A stretch of 64,000 nt of DNA from Lasiodiplodia sp. COLG20 (lineage: Eukaryota; Ascomycota; Dothideomycetes; Botryosphaeriales; Botryosphaeriaceae). The stretch spans positions 2,232,001 through 2,296,000 of the forward strand of contig VNWV01000002.1 in assembly GCA_009801085.1 (NCBI GenBank). The letters run 5' to 3'. The translations under genes and the position numbers were made by a program. Shown one piece after another: positions 23,241 to 34,416 of this stretch (the first letter of the stretch is position 1; every line of letters begins with the position of its first letter). The notes under the pieces were generated by a model. It did no database searches. It had not been told where the DNA came from and saw nothing but the letters and a program-made list of their open reading frames with translations.

Positions 23241-25176
23241 ATGTACGGCTATGCGGCTCCTGCTCTGCGGGCGCGGAGGCTGCAACCCGCACTACCCCGG
23301 CTCCAGCGATCAGCCAGATCTACTCTGGCGAACCGACGCCTTGCCGCTTATACCGTCGCACAGCAGGCGCGGGCGCCCGCTGCTGCCCCCAGGTTCCAAC
23401 TCCAGCCTCGACGCCTCATTTCAGGAGGCTCGCCTGCGCCACAGCCCGGCCAGCCAGATCCAACCGAAGCCGGCCCCGATCCTAGTGAGCGCCCAAGGAA
23501 TTCACACTCGAGCCATTCCCAGAATGGCAATGACTACCGCGAGACTGCTTTCAAGATGTTTGAGAGTGCCATGACGACCTTCGCTTCCGTCGCCGTCCTT
23601 GGGTATGTGGCCCGTGTGTTTGCTTTTGGTGTCGCAATCCTATGTCTTACTCTCGAACAGCGTCGTAGGCTACAGCTACAACAGATACTACAAGCACATG
23701 GTCCTCGAAAAGATGGACAATGCGTTCAACCCAGGAGACCCTGTTCTGGACCTCGCTCGCGGCAGGCCCCCTCGTCGCGAGGAGGCAGAGGATGGCTCCT
23801 GGATTATTCGTGAAGAACAGTCAAAGTTCGACTCCATCATTCGTGGAGAGGACAAAGGCCGCTACCACCTGCTTATTGGCGAGAAAGGCACCGGCAAAAC
23901 GTCCATGCTGATCGAGGCCATGTCCAAGATTGATGGAGATGGCGTTGCCATGTTCGAAGCTCATGCTGACCCAGAGATTTTCCGGATCCGTCTTGGAAAA
24001 GCGTTGGATTTCGAGTTCCACGAGGACAACATTGGTTCCTTGTTCTCAATCCGTGGTCCCAGGGATGCTTCGGCGCTGCTTGATGTCGAGAGAGCCTTCA
24101 ACAAGCTTGAAAAGGTTGCGCTCAAACGCAGAGACAAGTTTGGACGTCCGCTCATCCTTGTCATCAACAGCGTCCATCTCATCAGGGATGACGACGAGGG
24201 AAAAGATCTTCTGGAGCTCCTCCAGCAACGCGCCGAACAATGGGCCGCTGCCAATCTTGTAACCGTCATTCTAAACAGCGATGACTACTGGGTGTATGAA
24301 CGCCTCAAGCAGTACGCGACGAGGATGGAAGTCACCCCGATCAGAGATCTGGAGAAGAAGAAGGCCATCTCTGCGTTGAAGCACTACCGGTGGAAATGGC
24401 ACGGAGAAACCCCGAACGAGCAGGTCCTGGAGACCATTTACGACAAGATTGGTGGTCGACTTTCGTTTCTTAGCCGCGTGGCCAAATCCAAGGACATGCT
24501 TGCCCTCTGTGACAAGATATGCGAGGCTGAAAAGACATGGTTCCTTAACCAGTGTTGGATTCTCGGCATGGACATGGATGACGACGTCATGGATCAGCAG
24601 AAGTACGCTGTAAGTATCTCCTGTCGACGTCTTTCATATAACTCCACTGACGTCTCATTCAGTCGGCAGCTATGGTCCTGGCGAAAGCGCTCGTCGATCA
24701 GGAAAAGGAAATGGACAAAACTTACGACCCTGAGAAAGGACACATTCTTCCTCAGATTCCTCTTCACAAGGCAAGAGAAATCATGACGCGCGCAGACTTT
24801 ATTCAAAGCTACGATCACATCAACGTCTTCACGATTGACTCACGCGCCATGGTTAGAGCTGGTATGTGCTACTCCAAGTTTTCAAGACATTCTGCCGTGC
24901 ATCGATGGCTAACCTAATGCAGATTCCGTTCCTATGCAGAGAGCATTCCGAGAGATTTGCGAACTGCCCGGCTTCGACAAGTTCCTGGAGGACACTTTGG
25001 AGCGTATTGGTGATATCGAGAGCTTGGGCAGAACGAGAGAGCTGACCATCAAGGACCTCTGGGAAGGCGGCAAGTACAAGGTCACGACGCGCAATGCCAA
25101 GGGATACGTCGAGAAAGAGACCACGTTCGAGACTCTGCCTGGCCTGAAGGATGCCGATGACGACGACGACAACTAA
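23241..25176 (+). CDS. Mitochondrial AAA+ ATPase with fungal C-terminal winged helix
   Basis: Four exons (23241..23602, 23661..24609, 24663..24861, 24923..25176) give 587 residues. The start at 23241 yields an Arg-rich, acid-free N-terminus (MYGYAAPALRARR..) typical of a mitochondrial presequence. A hydrophobic segment spans the first intron (TTFASVAVLGVVGYSY) and may anchor the protein in a membrane. The Walker A motif is GEKGTGKTS, and the Walker B-like strand is LILVINSVHLI. An ATPase core and a helical C-terminal part (IKDLWEGGKYKV) follow, ending in an Asp-rich tail. Similar fungal proteins carry an AAA domain plus a C-terminal winged-helix domain and are poorly characterised. Nucleotide hydrolysis is inferred from the motifs; the substrate is unknown. 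Confidence 0.85.
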
Positions 25177-25576
25177 GTCATATCTGCCAGCATACTTAGC
25201 ATCTAGAGTTTTCCTTTGTGCATTTCGGTTGTGTTTTAGAACGCGTCCAAGCAAAGCGTGGCGCTTCGGGCTGGGGTGGCTGTTCGCTTTTGATTTAGAT
25301 ACCTGCTTATTGTTTAAACATAGTTAGTTTGCTTACATTCGGATTACAATTGACCTTATTTTGAAAGATTTACCTCTTCTTGCCCACGATGTGCGTCCAA
25401 AATTAACTGTTTCCTTATTAGGCTTAGCTCCTCGGGCGCGATGTGGCGCATCCCGTTGACGCTGGGGCCGAGCGCGCGCTTTTGTTGATCAACACCACGC
25501 TCCTTGACCTCGCGACAGCTTCATTTTCAGCAACGTCGCCAGCATCATAGCTCAACATCATAGCCCAGCATCCGCT

Positions 25577-28317
25577 ATGTCGCATAATAAAAACATTCTA
25601 GACAGTACGGTCTTGCCAACCCATTTGTGAAGGCCCATTGACTCTAAACAGTAAGCGTGTATTTAGACTCTCCAGCCGCTGGCGATCCGCCTTGGACAAC
25701 TGCTCGTTGCAACAGGCTGCTCCGCCCAATTACGGCGCAGATCAAAGTCTTGCGGGAAATTGTCTACCCACAGCTGAACGCAAGCGCCGCATCTAGATCT
25801 GCTTCTTCGTCCAAGGATGAGCCCATCTCAAGCGACAAGCAGCAGGAAGACGAAGAAACCGAGGATTCTGGACGTCGCAAGAAGTTCGATGATCCCGATT
25901 GGATACCGCATGCTACGGAGAAAAAGGGAACTAAGCGTTTCTATTCCAATCGCCCATCAAAAGCCGAAGCGCGCCCAGCGCCTCGGGAGCGCAAGCCTGG
26001 CGAAATCTCTATGCCTTCGCCTTTGATCGTCCGCCAAGTCAACTCTGGTGACTTTTCGCATGCTCCTTCCCAAAAGCCTTATGGTTGGCAATTTCTACAG
26101 ACCCCGAAGAAGCACAGGTTCCCTTTGCTCAAACACCACCATGGCCCAGACTTGTACGGGGAATCGACCATGCAGCACAGGCGCCATGTCGAGCGCCTCT
26201 TACAAGCCTTTCGGACGCTACTTCAAGCAACTAAAGCTCCAGAAAAGAGTCGCACATCGAGGACTGGGGCGCGCTCGTTGATGTCGACCTGCCTGCGACA
26301 GGTTCCTGCCTACATTGAAGGCCGACAGCAATGGGAAGAGGAGGAGAACGTCGACAAGGTAGATGCTAGCGAAGAAGTCTATCAGGATCTCGAATCCATG
26401 GGATCAGCCTCAGGCTGGCGGCCTTTGAGAGAAGTCGTGCGCGCTCACGGCGTAGCTCTCATCACCGCGGCTACCGCCGAAAAACTCCTGGATACTACCC
26501 ACATAAAAGAGCTCGTTCGACTGTGTCATTCGGCTCTTGCTTACCATGAGGCAGAGGAGATTCTGACGGCATTCGCGTTCACCACAGTACCACAGCAGCC
26601 TCCGAAGACTGCGAAGGACGAGTTCTTCCACTTCGGCAGTGGCATTGCCGCAGCCCACGCTTGGGCAGAGCAGATAGACGGATGGTCTTTCTTTTATCAC
26701 TTAGTACGCAGCATGCTAATCTCTAACCTTATTCCGGTTGAGTGGGCCGCAACTACACAATTCAAGAATATCTGGAGTAGGATTATCCGGCACATATCCG
26801 ACTCGAGTAATCCGGCGCATGCGGAAGCTTGTCAACTCATCCACGTCTTCTTATCTCTTGCCTGTGGCAGAAATCTGAAACACGTTGAAGGCATGCGGTC
26901 GGACGCAGCTGATGATGATAGTTTGGAGCCAATGAGCGTTCCCACCGGAGTAAAGACCGCCTTGAACACCACCGTCTCATCTCTATCCGCCATCTTCGCC
27001 GCGATATTCCTCCTACCGGACAATGAAGCGAGCTATGGCAGCAGAGGCAAATATGAGATACGATACACGCTTGAGGGTATTGCTGCAGACATCACTTACG
27101 ACATCCTTGGAGGCCATCTTGATACCGCGATTGCTCGATCCAGCTCGACTATCGAGCGGTTGAGTAACATCCTTACATGTGCTATCGTCACTGGTGTCTA
27201 CACACACGACAACGCTCCACACATCACCTTCGCACCTGTTGCGCATATCAGGGCTTTAACAGAGCTGGAGGAGAAAATAGGTCAGCAGTTGCTGAACCTG
27301 CCGGCCATAGTTTGCTCAGTTGCGGAGACATGCGGAAAGGCATATATGCCCAAGTCACAACAGAACGTCTTCCTAGTCCTGATGTCCGTGGTGGAGACTT
27401 TGAAGTCGTACCGAGTGTCATCGTTTGATGATGGCATTTTCACCGAATCAACTCTCTCCAACAAATGGGAGACCGTTGGCTTTCCTTCGTGGTTCTTGAA
27501 GCGCCTGGCTCTAGATTCTGCCCACGAGTTTGCCAACCACTCCCAAGATTCTCTGGGTAAAGTTTCCCGGACACCATCGCACAAAAAGACTCTGACAGTC
27601 GCAGGCATCAACCGAAGGGAGTACCTACAGTTCGCGCTCGACATCGAGAAGGAGATGGAAAACATCCAGATGCCCTACCGCGACACGTCCTTCTTCCACA
27701 AAGACGCAGAGTACCACGTCGGCTACCGTTGGGAGGCCGGCATCTCCGAGTGGGTCGAAGCCACGCCTCTCGTGCGCTTGAGCCATTCCCCAAGCCTGGC
27801 AGCAGCAGCCGAACCGCCGTCCAGCCCGACGACGGCGAAAGTGCTGTCCACCCCGTCCCGTCCCTCGCTGTCCCAGATCCTCTTGGCGAACAGCACGCCC
27901 GACGTCCTCGGCTACAACAATCACAACAACACCACACCGGCTCCCCTCTCCAAGAAGAGATTTTCTGCTGCTTCAGCTGCTCGTCCTCCTCCCAGCACGC
28001 CCGTCTTCACGAACACTCCCCTCGCGCTCAAGATGCTGCGGGATGATGATGACGACTACGACGACGAGGAAGACGGGGATGCGCTGCCCGATGATACGGC
28101 CGCTAGCAGCTCTGATGACGATACCGATGAGCTGGCCCTCACCAGTCCTGTCAAGCAGCAGCCGAGCCCGGAGCCTCCGCGCAAGCGGACGAGGAGGAGC
28201 GGCGGTGGTGGTAGAGGTAGCATCAGTGCCGGCCGCCGGACCACCGTTACCTCGCTGAGCTCGGCATTTGGTCTGGATGGCGCTGATGATAGTGAGGATG
28301 AGCTCAGTTTCTTGTAA
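25577..28317 (+). CDS. Conserved fungal protein of unknown function, 897 aa
   Basis: Two exons (25577..25604 and 25652..28317) are inferred. The first encodes only MSHNKNILD plus one base; the 47-bp intron has a CTCTAAAC branch-like motif and ends CAG. The long frame has no ATG at its 5' end, which supports this tiny first exon. The N-terminal 200 residues are charged, with a motif FDDPDWIP. The middle (about 240-640) is helical and hydrophobic-patterned without transmembrane segments. The C-terminus is Ser/Pro rich, followed by an acidic Asp/Glu run, basic KRTRRSGGGG and a final acidic EDELSFL. The basic and acidic tail suggests a nuclear protein. I do not recognise the family. Confidence 0.75.
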
Positions 28318-29601
28318 ATTCTTTGGCACTATTGGCCTTTGGGTTATTACTCACTTTTGGCATTTCTTGGGGTGGCATTGGGTGGTTTTGCATCGATTGG
28401 ATGCTTGGTATTGTATTGGTTGATTGCATTGGGCTGGGTCTGTTTAAGATACCCTTGGTTGCTGTCTATTGTTGTCTAGATATTGGAGTGGAAACAATGT
28501 ATAATTCTTGTCTCATTGTTGCATGTTTCGAAAGCCAAGCTAACGGGTATAAAATAAAAGCTAACATGTCATGGGTAGTTGAAGCTATCGTCCGGATGTA
28601 ATTGTGTAATTAATAATCATACATTCTCGTCCCGACGATAGCTTCAACTACCCACACATGTTGAAATTGCTAAGGCATAGTTACCCAATGTTCTAAGTGC
28701 CTACTATTCTTCGCGCTAGCCATAGGCGGTCAATCGACCGAGAGCTGCTGCCTACTAGAATCCATGAGTTGTGTCAAGTCCATTTTGACGATGGGTCCTG
28801 TTTGATGGTGTTGGGTATAAAGAAAATGTGGAGACGTTGTGTGACGTGACTGGACTCGATCGGAAACTGCCGTGAGATCGATTGGATAGCGTGGGCCTGG
28901 AGAGCCATGGCGGTCAGCTTCGTGGGCTCGGGGAATTTATTAGCCACCGAATCGTTCTCCGATGTGATTTCTTGAAACACACGAAGCTGTAGCCGATGTG
29001 TGGCGCAGATCACCTGGTGCAGAAAGGAACGTGAACGACGACTTTTGAATGATTGGTATTGGTGGCTGCATTCAGCTATGTGCTGTTCTCGTGAACTCCA
29101 AGTGGTGGGCAGTGCGAGGATTTGTTGCGTCTGTGCAACGGAAGTCCTGCGCCTTTACTGACGCTTAATTCCGAAGACTAAAATTGCTCGTGGTGAAAAT
29201 TGGTTGCGATGTCGGTCGGGGTCTGGGGAAGCTAAGGATCTTCAGCGGCGGAATGACATCACCGGCTCGGAGCTCGAGCTTCGAGCAAGCATGTGTATGC
29301 GTCGCAGCTAGCGTTCTAAGTACCTAAGTAACAAAGGAATCTTTCTACCTTCCTCCGTGTGAAGGCTACAAGGCCAGGCATCCATCAAGGCAACCAGGAA
29401 ACGCGCCTGGTGCCTGCCAGCACATGGAAGGCCTATAAGATCCATCGCATGCGGCAGTCGCCCACTGAGTGACCAGGGTTCCGGGACCACAGCCCACTCT
29501 CGCCCCTGCATTTCCCCGCGTTTTTCCAACCGCATTCGCTTGAACCCGCGCGCGCAAAACGAGAAATAATATCACCATTTCATCCCCACTTACCTTTGTC
29601 G
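28318..29601. other. Intergenic region with hairpin element copy 2
   Basis: Apart from the hairpin element near 28.6 kb no gene is seen. A GC-rich, pyrimidine-containing stretch at 29450-29600 is the likely promoter and leader of the Nudix gene. Confidence 0.5.
28563..28735. mobile_element. Hairpin element copy 2 with right outer arm
   Basis: The inner hairpin at 28563-28662 has long arms: AACATGTCATGGGTAGTTGA on the left and its near inverse on the right (TCAACTACCCACACATGTT). The central spacer is AT rich. Downstream, at about 28700-28735, lies the shared outer arm (TATTCTTCGCGCTAGCC). It has no coding capacity. Confidence 0.8.
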
Positions 29602-30656
29602 ATGCCTGACATAATCGATGAATTGTCCGCCGTACGCATCCCGGCGACGACGCGCCAGCCGGTCCGCTGGCCGCCGGTCGTCGCCAACTTTCCGTCCGAG
29701 CATCTGGTGATAGGCTGCGGCGTCGCCATCTTTCACGTCGCCTCCGCCCGCGTCGTGCTGTGCCGCCATACCCGCGATCGCTACTGGTTCCTGCCCAAAG
29801 GCCGTCGCGACGCGGGCGAGGAGACGAATCGAGCGGCGGAGCGGGAGGGCTTTGAAGAAGTACGTACTGCATATCATCGTCATCTCAGCATCAATTCCAC
29901 AAACGAAAGGAGATGAAGAAGAGGGTCCGCTTCCCAATTCCACATCGACGCCTACTAAACCAACCAATCATACCATCCCTCCATAAAGACCCCCGTCATC
30001 CCACGCATATAACCTCCAAAAGACAGATACCCCAAACTAACACCCAAAACCCCCCGCAGTCCGGCTACCGCAACCGCCTCCTCCCCCTCCCCGTCCACCA
30101 CCGACAACCTCAAAGCAGTGCCACCTCTCACGACACCACCCTACCCTCCCTCTCCTCCCTCTTCGTCACCGAGCCCCTCTACACCCAGCTCGTCCCCGTC
30201 TCCCCCCGCACCCAGTACCTCCTCTTCTGGTACGCCGCCGAGACGCTCCCGCCCGCCGTCGAAGCCGCCATGCCACCGCCGGCGCCCGGCGTGCCGTACG
30301 TCGCTGCTCCCCCTGCTCCTTCTCCTCCTCGTCGTCCGGACGATGCGGCAGCAGAAGTAGGAGAGTCAAGCAGCCTCCTCGCCCGCGTCCGCGCCGAGCC
30401 ACCCGACTACCAGCCGCGGCGGTGGGAAGGGACGGGCGTCGACGAGGAAGAGCTGCTGTACGAGAGCTTTTTGGTTCCGGTGCAGGAGGCAGGCAGGAAG
30501 TTGGGGGGCGGGGTGATGGCGGAGGTGGTGAGGAGGGGGTGGGAGGGGGTGGTGGAGAGGATGGCATTGGAGAGGGCGGGGGAGGAGCAGCAGCGGGTTC
30601 AGAGAGCTGGGGAGGGGGAGGGGGGAAGAGAGGGGGAGAAGGGGGATGTGGTGTAG
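29602..30656 (+). CDS. Nudix hydrolase
   Basis: Two exons (29602..29859, 30060..30656) encode 284 residues. The Nudix box G-x5-E-x7-RE-x2-EE-x-G is complete only after splicing: GRRDAGEETNRAAEREGFEE lies at the end of exon 1, and SGYRNRL opens exon 2. The preceding strand VVLCRHTRDRYWFLPKG fits the Nudix fold. Nudix enzymes hydrolyse nucleoside diphosphates linked to another moiety; the Glu residues bind Mg2+. The substrate cannot be told from sequence. Exon 2 includes Pro/Ala-rich and Gly/Glu-rich stretches. The extreme C-terminus is a low-complexity G-rich region, so the exact stop may be less conserved. No signal or membrane segment is visible. Confidence 0.88.
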
Positions 30657-31103
30657 ATATTTGTTAATTCCGCGTTTGTGTGTGTCTGGGACCCGTGATA
30701 TAGCAATAGAGGAGGACTTTTGCGTTTTGATGGGATTTTTACATTGTTTTTTTTCGTTTGTCTATCGTAAAGGAGCTGGCGCCATAGCTGGCGCTGTGGT
30801 GTTGCATAGATCTTGACCATGCTGTGATGCCAAACCCGCAAAAGAAGCCCACCCAATTGCCTTTTGTGGAACCAACAAGGGGTTAAAAGGAAAAGCGGGC
30901 AGAGGAGAATATGGTATAAGCCCGCCAAAGAAACTCGCCCAATCGCCGTTTTTTTAGAACCCAAGAGCAGGTGAAAGGAAAGACATGGATATCAGAAACC
31001 AAAGAAAAGAGAGAGAAAAGGAAAATCCAGATCGCCAAAAGCTCCATCGCTATAGGAAAGAAAAGCCCAAAACAGAAAGGTAGGAGGAGGCCATATGGCC
31101 CAT
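30657..31103. other. Convergent 3' flanks
   Basis: This gene-free interval lies between two convergent genes. Nothing beyond probable 3' untranslated sequence and short inverted tracts is seen. Confidence 0.5.
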
Positions 31104-33236
31104 TTAGAACTTCTTCGTCCTCTTGGTAGGACCCTGCCTTGCCCAGTCATCATCTTCTCCGTGGACCGTGGAGATGAAGCTGGCAGGGGATGACACGTCA
31201 CTGAGCTTGCGCCTCATCGGCACGGAAGTGCCAGCGGGCCAGATGCTGCCAGGGCTGCCGGAGGGGGTGAACGACTTGATCGGAGGAGTTCCTGGCATGG
31301 CAGGCGTAGCCTGCACCGCGTTGACAACACCGAACCTGCGCTTGGCAAGGGTAGATGAGCCACAGCTACTAGCAGTGGCAGGCGTAGTCGACCGGATGGG
31401 GGTGCCAGGGATGCTGGGAGTGGCCAGCTTGGCAGCAGCACTGGCCAGGACTGACGAACCGCCACCGCTCACGATGGGGACTGCAGGCTGCATGGGAGTG
31501 CTGGGTTGGACGACATGCTGGCCCATGTTGGGGACAGCCTGAACAGCAGGCTGAGGAGCAGTGGCCGGGATGACAGCAGGCGCAGCAAGCAGCTGAGTGC
31601 CAGGGACGGACTGGGCGACAGGCTGAGGAGCCATTGCGGACTGGGTGACAGCAGCAGGCGCGGACGAAGCGAAGGAGATCAAGCTGCCTCCTCCCTGAAA
31701 GCGCTGCTGAGCCGGCTGCGAGCGGAGCTGCTCCCAGTGCTGCTCCACCGCCCTCAGGACGTCGTCGCGCAGCGGGAAACCGAAGGTCAGGTCGCCCAGC
31801 CAGCCCAGCGGCGTGCCGGTCAGCACGTCGTTGTTCCACATCGCGACGACGTCGGGGCCGATGTTGTAGAGCGGGCCGCCCAGGAACATCTTGATGCGGC
31901 CCTCGCGCCACATGGTGACGGCCGAGGCGTGCACCTTGGGCGACAGCCAGGTCCAGTTGCGCTCGTGCTGGAGGAAGGCGGCGAGGTCGTTGACGCGCGT
32001 GTTGAAGAAGCGCATCGTGAAGGCAGGATCGTTGTCGTTGGTATTCTTGACGTCCTCACCGGGGAACGTGGTCCACGGGTGCAGGCACTTGCGCAGCTCG
32101 GCGAGCTGGCCGTCGGCGCCCTCGGGGCCGTAGAGCAGGTGCATGTGCTCGGGCGGGAGGATGCTGAGCGGGTGCGGGTGGAAGCGCGGAGGAGGCGGCG
32201 CGGTGGTGATGAGGCCGGTGATGGGAGGGGAGAAGGGAACTGGAGCTGGGACGTGCGGGTAGCGCTGAGAGGTCGGGCGGTAGCTGCGCGCCCAGTCTGA
32301 GTAGCGGCCTGTCTTGGTGTGCCATTCGTAGCGCTCGGTGTCGGCGTGGTGGGCGAGGAGCTTCTCGTTGGGGCTGAGCCTCTTGGTGGAGTTGGGGTTG
32401 GATGAGGACTTCGGGGAGGACGTGATAGGCGTCCGGGGACGAGGAGGGTAGGGAGGCGTGTAGCGCGGAGGTGAGAGGCTGTAGTAGCCGTTCGAAGGTG
32501 CCTTGACAAGCAGCGTCGTCGGGGTCCTGCGGGGAATGGTCGGAGTGCTTGGAAGTGAGGTGGTGGCTGCTGAGACTTGTGCGCGGGCTCGCTCTTGTCC
32601 GGCTTCGAAGGCAGCAGTGGCTTCTGCTTGAGCCAGGGCGTGCGCCGCTTCAAGTGCTGCTTGGGCTTGCGCTTGGGCATGTGCCGCCGCGGCTGCTGCT
32701 TCGGCTTCAGCCTTGACTCTGGTCTTGGTCGCGACCTTTTCGGCGCGCTCGAATTGCCATGTCTCGAAGGTGAGGACAAGTCCTTCCTTCCAGAGGTTCA
32801 GCTTGTGGAGGATGTGGAGAACGAATGGCTGGATGAAGTGAGAATAGATGGAGCCGCGCGCGCTTGAGTTGATAACGGCGTATGAAAGAGCAGCGACGCC
32901 CATTGAGATGAAGGCGAGGTCAGGCCAATTGATGACCGGGTATGCGACAAAGGTTGTGAGAAGGTGGGCCAAGGTGACAATGGGCGGGAAAACCGCGACG
33001 ATGATGCGGACAGCTGAAGTGACGATGGTACTGATGAGCGACATAACGAAGCCAAGTGCCGTCTGGACAATCGTTGAAGCGATGAAGATGGCGAGGGAAG
33101 CGGTGTCGACGATGAGCTCGGTGACAGTGGCAAAGAAGAAGACGATGAGAGCGAAGAAGCCGGAGACGATGGCGCTGAGCACATCGACGATGCTGTCGCA
33201 GAGCGGAGAATTGAAGGGCGAGATGTACTCGTCCAT
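31104..33236 (-). CDS. Membrane-anchored fungal protein with conserved central region
   Basis: A single exon encodes 710 residues if translation begins at MDEYISPFNSP (33236). The frame continues upstream to an earlier ATG at 33428, but that extension is Ser/Cys rich and lacks coding character. Residues about 15-145 form a highly hydrophobic region of several helices (for example FFALIVFFFATVTELIV). Next comes an Ala-rich charged helix, probably coiled coil, at about 165-225. A conserved-looking globular part follows near residues 370-560, with FNTRVNDLAAFLQHERNWTW and LTGTPLGWLGDLTFGFPLRD. A low-complexity Ala/Pro/Gln region precedes the basic end TKRTKKF. I do not recognise a named family. 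It may be an ER or nuclear-envelope protein, an inference from the helices and basic tail only. Confidence 0.75.
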   Translation of the reverse strand: MDEYISPFNSPLCDSIVDVLSAIVSGFFALIVFFFATVTELIVDTASLAIFIASTIVQTALGFVMSLISTIVTSAVRIIVAVFPPIVTLAHLLTTFVAYPVINWPDLAFISMGVAALSYAVINSSARGSIYSHFIQPFVLHILHKLNLWKEGLVLTFETWQFERAEKVATKTRVKAEAEAAAAAAHAQAQAQAALEAAHALAQAEATAAFEAGQERARAQVSAATTSLPSTPTIPRRTPTTLLVKAPSNGYYSLSPPRYTPPYPPRPRTPITSSPKSSSNPNSTKRLSPNEKLLAHHADTERYEWHTKTGRYSDWARSYRPTSQRYPHVPAPVPFSPPITGLITTAPPPPRFHPHPLSILPPEHMHLLYGPEGADGQLAELRKCLHPWTTFPGEDVKNTNDNDPAFTMRFFNTRVNDLAAFLQHERNWTWLSPKVHASAVTMWREGRIKMFLGGPLYNIGPDVVAMWNNDVLTGTPLGWLGDLTFGFPLRDDVLRAVEQHWEQLRSQPAQQRFQGGGSLISFASSAPAAVTQSAMAPQPVAQSVPGTQLLAAPAVIPATAPQPAVQAVPNMGQHVVQPSTPMQPAVPIVSGGGSSVLASAAAKLATPSIPGTPIRSTTPATASSCGSSTLAKRRFGVVNAVQATPAMPGTPPIKSFTPSGSPGSIWPAGTSVPMRRKLSDVSSPASFISTVHGEDDDWARQGPTKRTKKF

Positions 33237-34416
33237 GATGCGCGTCAGTGTGGTTTGTGGACGGGTGGTCAGAATGGAGGAAGAAGAGTTGGAGTTGCAG
33301 AGGAGAGGAGCCTGCAGCCGCGAAGATTTACTTGTAGGCGCAGCGCAGCAGCAGCGCATGTGAATGATGCCGACGCGCCTGGGGCTAAGCCTATTCGGGC
33401 AACTTGTGGTGGTTGGGCTATCACTCACTCACCTCACTTCCACTTTCGTGCTGCGCGCTGCACTTCGCACGCCGACAGATGCGAGGTCGAATCGCTCGAC
33501 ATTGCAACACGCTGGGCTAGCTGGCGCTCTCGTCCGGATAACGTTGTTCATATATATTGCGCATTTACGTCTATATCACCGCTTCAACTCCATGTGTTTG
33601 GAGTTGCAGTACTAAGCGAACCGACAAACGGGAAGAGTATATGTTCGCTGGAATTGCCTTGAGCGGGGCCAGATTGAAAGGTGTTCTAGCTTCTCGAATA
33701 TAATACATGACTGGGGGAGCTGGAGCTACTGTCCGGACATGAATGTTTGGTTTTTTTCTCGCGCAATCGCGTCCGGACGTTCGCTTCACTGCCCACCAGA
33801 TGTTCTTTTTTTGGTAATTGGGATATTTCCTGCGCCTTCACCCACGACATAAAGAGCGGATGCACGCGCACCTCCCAGGCCGCAAACTTAGTCATGCTTG
33901 TCGCGAGATCAAACACGCATAGTAGACGAAGTCAGACAGGAGAGTGGTTAAAGGGGAAGGGGGGTGGTGTCGCAGGCCGGCGGCTTGGCGACGGAAGCAT
34001 GAAGGCAGCAGCAGCGGGAAGCCGGCCAATGGCTACACAAGAACAGAGGGCGCAGCGCCGACGCGAGCGCGCGGCTGCAGGGCGAAAAGCATGGCGAAGA
34101 AGAAAAAGGGCCGGTTCTTTTTCCTATTGACGGCCGCTAGAGGGAAAAAAAGAAAGAAAAATTGCCTTGAACCCTGGGCTGCGCGGCCTGTGCTTCGGCT
34201 GCCGGGCGTTGACGTCGTTCGTCGATCCCTCCCGCGGCCAACCATCGTCCTTTTTTCGCTTTCTTTTGCTCTTTTCTTTTTTCTTTTGCCCAAGCCCACG
34301 CCCACGTTTGTTTTATTTTTTCCCTTGTCTCGCCGTCACACGTCCCCTTGTCTCGAAGCTTCTTTCCTTAAAGTCTGCACGTTTCCGGCCGGCCGCCGCG
34401 CGCGGTGCCCTTCACA
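33237..34416. promoter_or_regulatory. Divergent promoter region with hairpin copy 3
   Basis: This 1.2-kb interval lies between the membrane-protein gene (minus) and the AT-hook gene (plus). It holds hairpin copy 3 and, at 34240-34380, a strongly pyrimidine-rich tract typical of fungal promoters directly upstream of the AT-hook gene. Confidence 0.55.
33712..33796. mobile_element. Hairpin element copy 3
   Basis: The arms are diverged but recognisable: TGGGGGAGCTGGAGCTACTG then TCCGGA on the left; TCCGGACG, TTCGCTTCACTGCCCA on the right. It has lost the ATAGCTTC consensus in part and is probably an older copy. It sits inside a divergent promoter. Confidence 0.65.
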
